Below the pieces are notes generated by a model. It saw only the letters and a list, made by a program, of their open reading frames with translations. It was not told the DNA's origin and did no database searches. DNA of 42,140 nt from NCBI GenBank assembly GCA_013697045.1, contig JACCXJ010000289.1, positions 1 to 42,140 on the forward strand, read 5' to 3'. This DNA comes from Gammaproteobacteria bacterium (lineage in GTDB: Bacteria > Pseudomonadota > Gammaproteobacteria > JACCXJ01). Shown here in pieces: positions 37,673-42,140 of the stretch. A program made the translations under genes and the position numbers. Within the stretch, counting starts at the first letter, position 1; every line of letters begins with the position of its first letter.

Positions 37673-39160
37673 GTGCGAGGTGTGACGCTGTTCCGTGTGC
37701 TGCTCGCGGCCCTGCTCAGCATCGGCTTCGCCCTCGCCCTGCTCGGCCTCTTCTATGCCACGGATCTGGCCTTCTCCGTCTGGGAGCGCTTGGCCGAGGC
37801 CCCGATCGTGCTGGTCGGGATCTACGTTGCGTTGGTCGCCTTGCTCGCGGCCGGGGTCGGGTACGTGCTCTGGCGACTCCTGCGACCCCGTCCCGCGAAA
37901 GAGCCACGCAAGAGATCCGACCGCGCGCCCTCCCACCCCAGCCCGGCCGAGCTCCATGCGCGCATGGCCGAGGCCGAGGCCCAGGGCGCCGACATCGGCT
38001 CGGTCCGCGCCGAGCTCGGCCGCCTCGCCGAGCACGCGGCTCGGCTCTCTATCGCGCTCTTCGGCGAGGTCGGGAGCGGCAAGTCCTCGCTCGTCCAGAC
38101 CCTCCTTCCCGGCTGCCGGGTAGACATCGATGCGCGCGCCGGGACCACCAGGGGCGTGACGCGTTACCGCTGGCTTGCCCCGAACGGTGAGGAGGTCGTG
38201 CTCATCGACCTGCCCGGGTCCAACGACCCGGCACGAGACCTGGACCCCGTCGCCCGAGATGAGGCGCTACGCGCCCACGCCGTGGTGTATCTCACCGATT
38301 CGGACCTGACCCGGGCACAGCACCGCGAGCTCGCGGCCTTGCTCACCCTCGGCAAGCCCGTCATCGTCGCCATCAACAAGATGGATTGGTACACCGAGCG
38401 CGATCGGGACACGCTGCGTGGGCGGATCGCGGAACGGGTGCCGGAGTGCGAGGTGGTCGCCCTGTCGGCGGGCGGCCGGAGAGAGGTCGTACGCACCGGA
38501 GCGAACGGCCAGGAAGTCGTCTCGGTGGAGCCCGTCCCACCGAACGTCGCGGAGCTGCTCGCGGCCTTGGCGCGCACCCTGGGCCAGGACCGCGCGGCGC
38601 TGCTCCGGGGCCGCGAGACGGTGGTGCTCGGGCTCGCGGCTCACAAGCTCGACGTCTCACTCGCTGCGCACCGCGGCACCCGCGCCGAGGAGATCGTGAG
38701 AGACTATGCGCGCCAGGCGGTGGTCGGGGCGCTGGTGGCCGTGGCCCCTGGCACCGATCTGGTGATCCAGGGTTATCTCGCCGTGGGCATGGTGCGCTCC
38801 CTGTGCGAGCTCTACGAGGTCCAGAGCCCCCGGGTCGACATGACGCGCCTCCTGCGGCTCGCGACGAAACGGGCGCGCAAGGTCCTGCCGCTGGTGCTGG
38901 CGGTCGCGGGCAACGCCTTCAAGGCCTTTCCCGGCCTCGGCACCGTGGCGGGCGGGGCCTTGCACGCCGTGGGTTACGGTCTCATCTTCGAGAGCCTCGG
39001 GCACGCGGTGGCCGAGGGCCTGGCCCGCGAAGGGGATCTCGGGGAGCAGGCCACCTTGCAACGCTTCGAGGAGGACTTGAGTGGAGATTTGGGAACGCGT
39101 GCGGAACGCCTGGTCCGGCTGGCCCTGGCGCCGGGAAAAGGGCGCCGCGGAGAGCCCTGA
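37673..39160 (+). CDS. Membrane-anchored Era/MMR-type GTPase with DUF697-like C-terminus (first of pair)
   Basis: The 495-residue protein has two N-terminal spans (~8-30 and ~43-68), a basic linker, and a GTPase domain with P-loop GEVGSGKSS (131-139), a Thr-containing G2 region (AGTTRG), G3 DLPG (179-182) and G4 NKMD (235-238). The C-terminal third is hydrophobic (AVVGALVAVAPGTDLVIQGY, RKVLPLVLAVAGNAFKAF), like DUF697/YcjF-type membrane-binding domains. The start is GTG at 37673 with GGAG upstream. Its end overlaps the next GTPase by 80 bases, so both are translated together. The role is unknown; E. coli YcjX/YcjF are only distant parallels. Confidence 0.82.
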   Translation: MRGVTLFRVLLAALLSIGFALALLGLFYATDLAFSVWERLAEAPIVLVGIYVALVALLAAGVGYVLWRLLRPRPAKEPRKRSDRAPSHPSPAELHARMAEAEAQGADIGSVRAELGRLAEHAARLSIALFGEVGSGKSSLVQTLLPGCRVDIDARAGTTRGVTRYRWLAPNGEEVVLIDLPGSNDPARDLDPVARDEALRAHAVVYLTDSDLTRAQHRELAALLTLGKPVIVAINKMDWYTERDRDTLRGRIAERVPECEVVALSAGGRREVVRTGANGQEVVSVEPVPPNVAELLAALARTLGQDRAALLRGRETVVLGLAAHKLDVSLAAHRGTRAEEIVRDYARQAVVGALVAVAPGTDLVIQGYLAVGMVRSLCELYEVQSPRVDMTRLLRLATKRARKVLPLVLAVAGNAFKAFPGLGTVAGGALHAVGYGLIFESLGHAVAEGLAREGDLGEQATLQRFEEDLSGDLGTRAERLVRLALAPGKGRRGEP

Positions 39161-40469
39161 GGACGTGCGCGAGGACTCCCCGCTCGGTCGGGCGCGCGAC
39201 AGCCTGCGTGCGCTGGTCGAGGACCCCAAGTTGCCGGCGGCGGTGCGCGACGGCCTGTCGGAGGAGCTGGGTCACGTCCAGGCCATGCTCGAGCGGCTCG
39301 AAGAGGGCCACATCCACATCGCGCTCTTCGGGCGCGTCGGGGTCGGAAAATCGGCCCTCATCAATGCCCTGCTTCGCGAGCGACGGTTCTCGACCAGCCC
39401 CCTGCACGGCGAGACACGCGCCCCACAATCCGCCCGCTGGGAGGAACGACAGGCGCACGAACGGGGCGCCGGGGGCGTGTTCCTGATCGACACCCCCGGC
39501 ATCGACGACATCGAGGGTGAGGCCCGCGAGCGCATGGCGCGCGAGGTCGGCCGCCGCGCCGATCTGGTGCTGTTCGTGGTCGATGGGGACACCTCCGCCA
39601 CGGAGATCCAGGCGCTCAGAGTGCTCGCCGAGGAGCACAAACCGCTGCTAATGGTCTTCAACAAGGTCGACCGCTACACAGAGGCCGAACGCGCCGTTTT
39701 GGTCGAGGCGCTCACACTTCGCTGCCGGGGACTCGTGGCGTCCGATCGGATCGTCTGCAGTGCCGCCGAGCCGGGTCCACGCATCTACATCGAGATCGAC
39801 GCATCCGGCCGCGAGACTGAGACGCTACGGCGTGCCGACCCGCAAGTGCAGGCCCTGCGCGAGGCGCTGTGGGCCGTCCTGGAAAGCGAGGGGAAGGCCC
39901 TCGCGGCGCTCAACGCGACGCTCTTCGCGGGTGAGGTCTCGGACACGATCAGCACCCGGGTGTTGGCGATCCGGCGCGATCTGGCCGCCGCCGTGATCCG
40001 CAGCTACTGCCTGGTCAAAGGGGTGGTCGTGGGCCTGAACCCCATCCCGATCTCGGATCTCCTGGCGGCCGGGGCCGCGGACCTGGGCCTGGTCCTGCAC
40101 CTCGCGCGCATCTACGGCCTGCCCATGGGCAAGGCCGAGGCCGGCCGGCTCATCGCCACCATCGCGGCGCAGATGGCGCTGGTGATGGGCTCGGTGTGGG
40201 CCGTGCATTTCCTCGCCTCGGCGATCAAAGGCGGCACGGCCGGACTCTCGACCTTGGTCACCGGCACCACCCAGGGGGCCGTCGCCTACTATTCGGCGCT
40301 CGTGGTCGGACGGGCGGCGCAGCGCTATCTCGCGCAGGGGCGGTCATGGGGACCGCTGGGGCCCAAGCGCGTCGTCCAGGAGATCCTCGACGGTCTCGAT
40401 CGGGACTCGCTGCTCACCGAGGCGCGTGAGAAGATCTCGGCCCGGCTGCGCGGTTCTTCGTTCGCGTGA
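39081..40469 (+). CDS. GTPase with DUF697 domain (second of pair)
   Basis: The 462-residue protein carries G1 GRVGVGKS (84-91), G3 DTPG (137-140) and G4 NKVD (194-197), then a C-terminal DUF697 region with the signature GLNPIPISDLLAAGAADLG and three or four hydrophobic helices. Unlike its neighbour it has no N-terminal membrane anchor, so the two may form an anchored/soluble heterodimer. The start is GTG at 39081, inside the previous gene, with GAGGAGG just upstream. The sequence around its G2 site (LHGETRAPQSARW) is unusual. Confidence 0.85.
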   Translation: MEIWERVRNAWSGWPWRREKGAAESPEDVREDSPLGRARDSLRALVEDPKLPAAVRDGLSEELGHVQAMLERLEEGHIHIALFGRVGVGKSALINALLRERRFSTSPLHGETRAPQSARWEERQAHERGAGGVFLIDTPGIDDIEGEARERMAREVGRRADLVLFVVDGDTSATEIQALRVLAEEHKPLLMVFNKVDRYTEAERAVLVEALTLRCRGLVASDRIVCSAAEPGPRIYIEIDASGRETETLRRADPQVQALREALWAVLESEGKALAALNATLFAGEVSDTISTRVLAIRRDLAAAVIRSYCLVKGVVVGLNPIPISDLLAAGAADLGLVLHLARIYGLPMGKAEAGRLIATIAAQMALVMGSVWAVHFLASAIKGGTAGLSTLVTGTTQGAVAYYSALVVGRAAQRYLAQGRSWGPLGPKRVVQEILDGLDRDSLLTEAREKISARLRGSSFA

Positions 40470-40747
40470 AGGGCCTGGCGCTCGAGATCCTGGCGTCGCT
40501 TGAGCCTGGTGCCTGGGGTTCTGGCGGACCGCCGCGGGTGTCGAGCGGCGCGGGTTCCGCCCATGGGTTCCATCTAGGCATCAATTGGGGTACCGTAGTA
40601 GTGGGAACGTACTGGTTATACGCTGCGTAACTGGCCCACGTTACCACGGTAAGCTTTACAAGGCTAAGAAGGGGGTTGTGCGCAAGCCGGCCGGGAAGCC
40701 GATCGCCGCCCCTGTAGAACCCTATAACTAAATCGAAGGAGGTAACC

Positions 40748-40825
40748 ATGCCTGACGCTACCATGTGGGTGTTGCTCGCTTTGTCGCTCGTGTGCTTCGG
40801 CGTACTGATCGCGCTCAATCGCTAA
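40748..40825 (+). CDS. Small single-span membrane peptide, 25 aa
   Basis: A perfect AAGGAGGT stands six bases before the ATG. The frame encodes MPDATMW followed by a hydrophobic helix VLLALSLVCFGVLIALN and a final Arg, then TAA, which is just one membrane span. A G/C hairpin about 40 bases downstream could end the transcript. The product is short and I know no matching family; CydX- and KdpF-type subunits are similar in size but not in sequence, and their partner genes are absent. It lies between the GTPase pair and the hydrolase. The 278 bp upstream of it shows no other gene I can support. Confidence 0.68.
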   Translation: MPDATMWVLLALSLVCFGVLIALNR

Positions 40826-40862
40826 GGCGGGCATCTCACCTAATCTCAAATAACAATTACCC

Positions 40863-40880
40863 GGGGGGCCTCGGCCCCCA
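40863..40880 (+). terminator. Hairpin after the 25-aa membrane peptide
   Basis: GGGGGC-CTCG-GCCCCC forms a strong 6-bp stem with a CTCG tetraloop, followed by AATTTG. The T-run is weak, but the position 38 bases after the stop codon suits an intrinsic terminator. Confidence 0.5.
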
Positions 40881-41009
40881 ATTTGACGCGCGGGTCTACC
40901 TCCGGCACCGGCCGCAGGTTGCCCGCGTTGCTTTATGTATCTGTTTTATATGTTTTTATAGTTAATAGGGGGAGCGGTCCTGGGCGGTCCGCGTAGCCGG
41001 CACGGACCC

Positions 41010-41906
41010 ATGCGTGAGATCCTGCTCTCCGCGCTCGGGGCGGCCTTCACGGCGTGGGCGATCCTGGTCGCAGCCATGTCCTTGTTCCAGTCCTCCTTCA
41101 TCTTCTTTCCGTCCCGAGAGATCATCGCCACGCCGACGCAGGCGGGACTGGTCTACGAGCCGATCGAGGTCCGTGCGGAGGACGGGGTGCGACTCTCGGG
41201 TTGGTATGTCCCCGCGGCCGAGGCCCGGTTGACCGTGTTGTTCCTGCACGGCAACGCCGGCAACATCTCCCACCGGCTGATGGCCCTACACGCCCTGCAC
41301 AGCCTCGAGCTCGCGGTGCTTATCCTCGATTACCGCGGCTACGGCGAAAGCTCCGGCAGCCCGTCCGAGCAGGGCACCTATCGCGATGCCCTGGCCGCCT
41401 GGGAATATCTGACCAGGACACTCGGCATTGCGGCCGACCGCATCGTGCTGTTCGGAGAGTCCCTGGGCGGGGCGGTGGCCACCTGGCTCGCGACCCGCGA
41501 ACATCCCGCGGGGCTCATCCTGGAATCGAGCTTCACGACCATGCGCGAGTTGGCCGGCCATTTCTATCCATTCTTTCCCGCGCGATGGCTGCTACGCGTC
41601 GATTACCCGACGATCGAGCGGCTCTCCCGGGTGCGCTGTCCCGTGCTCGTGATCCACAGCCCGGACGACGAGATCGTGCCCTTTGAGCATGGGGAACGCC
41701 TGTTCGCGGCGGCCCCCGGCCACAAGCAGTTCGTCAAGCGCCAGGGGGGACACAACGACGCCTTTCTGGCAGGAACGGAGGTTTTGTTGGCGGGCATCGA
41801 ACGGTTCATCACGAGTATCCAGGACGATGGCCCGGCGGGATCACGAGGACCGGGACAGCGTCTTGGATCGCGTCCGGGCAAGTCAATGAGCCAGCGGGAT
41901 CGGTAA
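41010..41906 (+). CDS. Alpha/beta hydrolase, membrane-anchored (YfhR/BEM46-like)
   Basis: The 298-residue protein has an N-terminal hydrophobic anchor (LLSALGAAFTAWAILVAAMS) and an alpha/beta-hydrolase domain: oxyanion motif LFLHGNAGNISHR, nucleophile elbow GESLGG, acid Asp in IHSPDDEIVP, and catalytic His in GGHNDAF. This layout, with DYRGYGESSG between, is that of the YfhR/BEM46 group, whose substrates are unknown. A ~25-residue polar tail follows the domain. The ATG at 41010 has only a weak ribosome site. It appears to be an independent gene. Confidence 0.9.
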   Translation: MREILLSALGAAFTAWAILVAAMSLFQSSFIFFPSREIIATPTQAGLVYEPIEVRAEDGVRLSGWYVPAAEARLTVLFLHGNAGNISHRLMALHALHSLELAVLILDYRGYGESSGSPSEQGTYRDALAAWEYLTRTLGIAADRIVLFGESLGGAVATWLATREHPAGLILESSFTTMRELAGHFYPFFPARWLLRVDYPTIERLSRVRCPVLVIHSPDDEIVPFEHGERLFAAAPGHKQFVKRQGGHNDAFLAGTEVLLAGIERFITSIQDDGPAGSRGPGQRLGSRPGKSMSQRDR

Positions 41907-42019
41907 AATCCACGAGCCTCGGCGTACATCTTGCTGCACCTCGCCGGAGCGGTGTACCCCCGCGCCGATCCCATCCAATCCTTATGCTACGATCGGCCGG
42001 GCTCAAGCAGGCGACCTCG

Positions 42020-42140
42020 ATGTCCAAGCGGTGTATCTACAAGGTGATCTTCCATAACCAGGGCCGGGTGTACGAGGTCTATGCCCGCAGCGTGAGTCAG
42101 GGCGGGTTGTTCGGGTTCGTGGAGATAGGGGATCTGGTAT
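42020..42140 (+). CDS. DUF1820 family protein (5' part, runs off window)
   Basis: The first 40 codons read MSKRCIYKVIFHNQGRVYEV, then YARSVSQGGLFGFVEIGDLV. They match the start of DUF1820 proteins (typically about 105 residues; I.YRV.FHNQG.VYE.YAR.V.QG.LYGF.E). These are small conserved gammaproteobacterial proteins without a known function. The gene leaves the window at its right edge. Confidence 0.85.
   Translation, partial: MSKRCIYKVIFHNQGRVYEVYARSVSQGGLFGFVEIGDLV

Noticed and set aside
40414-40818. Minus-strand ORF of 134 codons opposite the small membrane peptide, with the protein-like stretch LTVVTWASYAAYNQYV
   Set aside because: It has no ribosome site, its C-terminus is low-complexity, and it is antisense to a gene with a strong ribosome site. 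I could not decide it is real.
41010-42140. Possibility that the hydrolase and the DUF1820 gene form an operon
   Set aside because: A 113-bp gap and no overlap or shared signal; kept as separate genes.

Overview
The window looks like a piece of a high-GC gammaproteobacterial chromosome. The best evidence is the run tig-clpP-clpX-lon-hupB-(tRNA-Val, tRNA-Asp)-ppiD and the run hisA-hisF-hisI/E-tatA-tatB-tatC, both in gammaproteobacterial order, supported by opgGH, ygfZ, hflD and gspAB. The mix resembles Chromatiales-type lineages, but I cannot name a genus from sequence alone. There are no rRNA genes, no CRISPR array and no prophage. This is mostly a housekeeping backbone with small insertions and decayed fragments at its joints.

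Layout. Bases 1-3500 are a scar zone: the start of an ISAzo13-like transposase, an IS3-type orfA with a broken orfB, a small cysteine-rich orphan, an unknown protein, a PIN-domain remnant and a sigma-54 activator lacking its DNA-binding end. Bases 3500-7800 hold opgG-opgH (osmoregulated periplasmic glucans) behind a perfect CRP-type palindrome. A lipoprotein and then the proteostasis cluster follow on the minus strand (7900-17460): ppiD, two tRNAs, hupB, lon, clpX, clpP and tig, with a 113-bp MITE-like element 26 bp upstream of lon. Next come tRNA-Leu, ygfZ, an exported orphan, tatCBA, a HisI-HisE fusion, hisF, hisA, corA and a Ca2+/H+ exchanger (minus strand), then uppP (plus). Bases 26700-31000 are a loose accessory region (SmbP-like, HbpS/GlcG-like, a GST, orphans, DUF488). 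Bases 31000-34300 carry gspB, a frameshifted gspA and a TPR membrane protein. The right end runs on the plus strand: MATE exporter, acyl desaturase, hflD, an overlapping pair of DUF697-type GTPases, a 25-residue membrane peptide, an alpha/beta hydrolase and the start of a DUF1820 gene.

How genes work together. Trigger factor, PpiD, ClpXP and Lon fold and degrade proteins in cytoplasm and periplasm. TatABC exports folded proteins, and YgfZ supports Fe-S enzymes. OpgGH, UppP, GspAB, the desaturase and the small membrane proteins all concern the cell envelope.

The most unusual signal is a recurring pattern of short tandem duplications, often exactly 17 bp, placed on gene starts and stops (lipoprotein stop, hisF stop, upstream of hisA, gspA start, upstream of clpP and others). 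In two cases the duplication creates a tiny leader ORF whose TGA overlaps the downstream ATG. Other notable points are the palindromic element read in frame as the HisI-HisE linker, the MITE in front of lon, and the two-gene GTPase unit.
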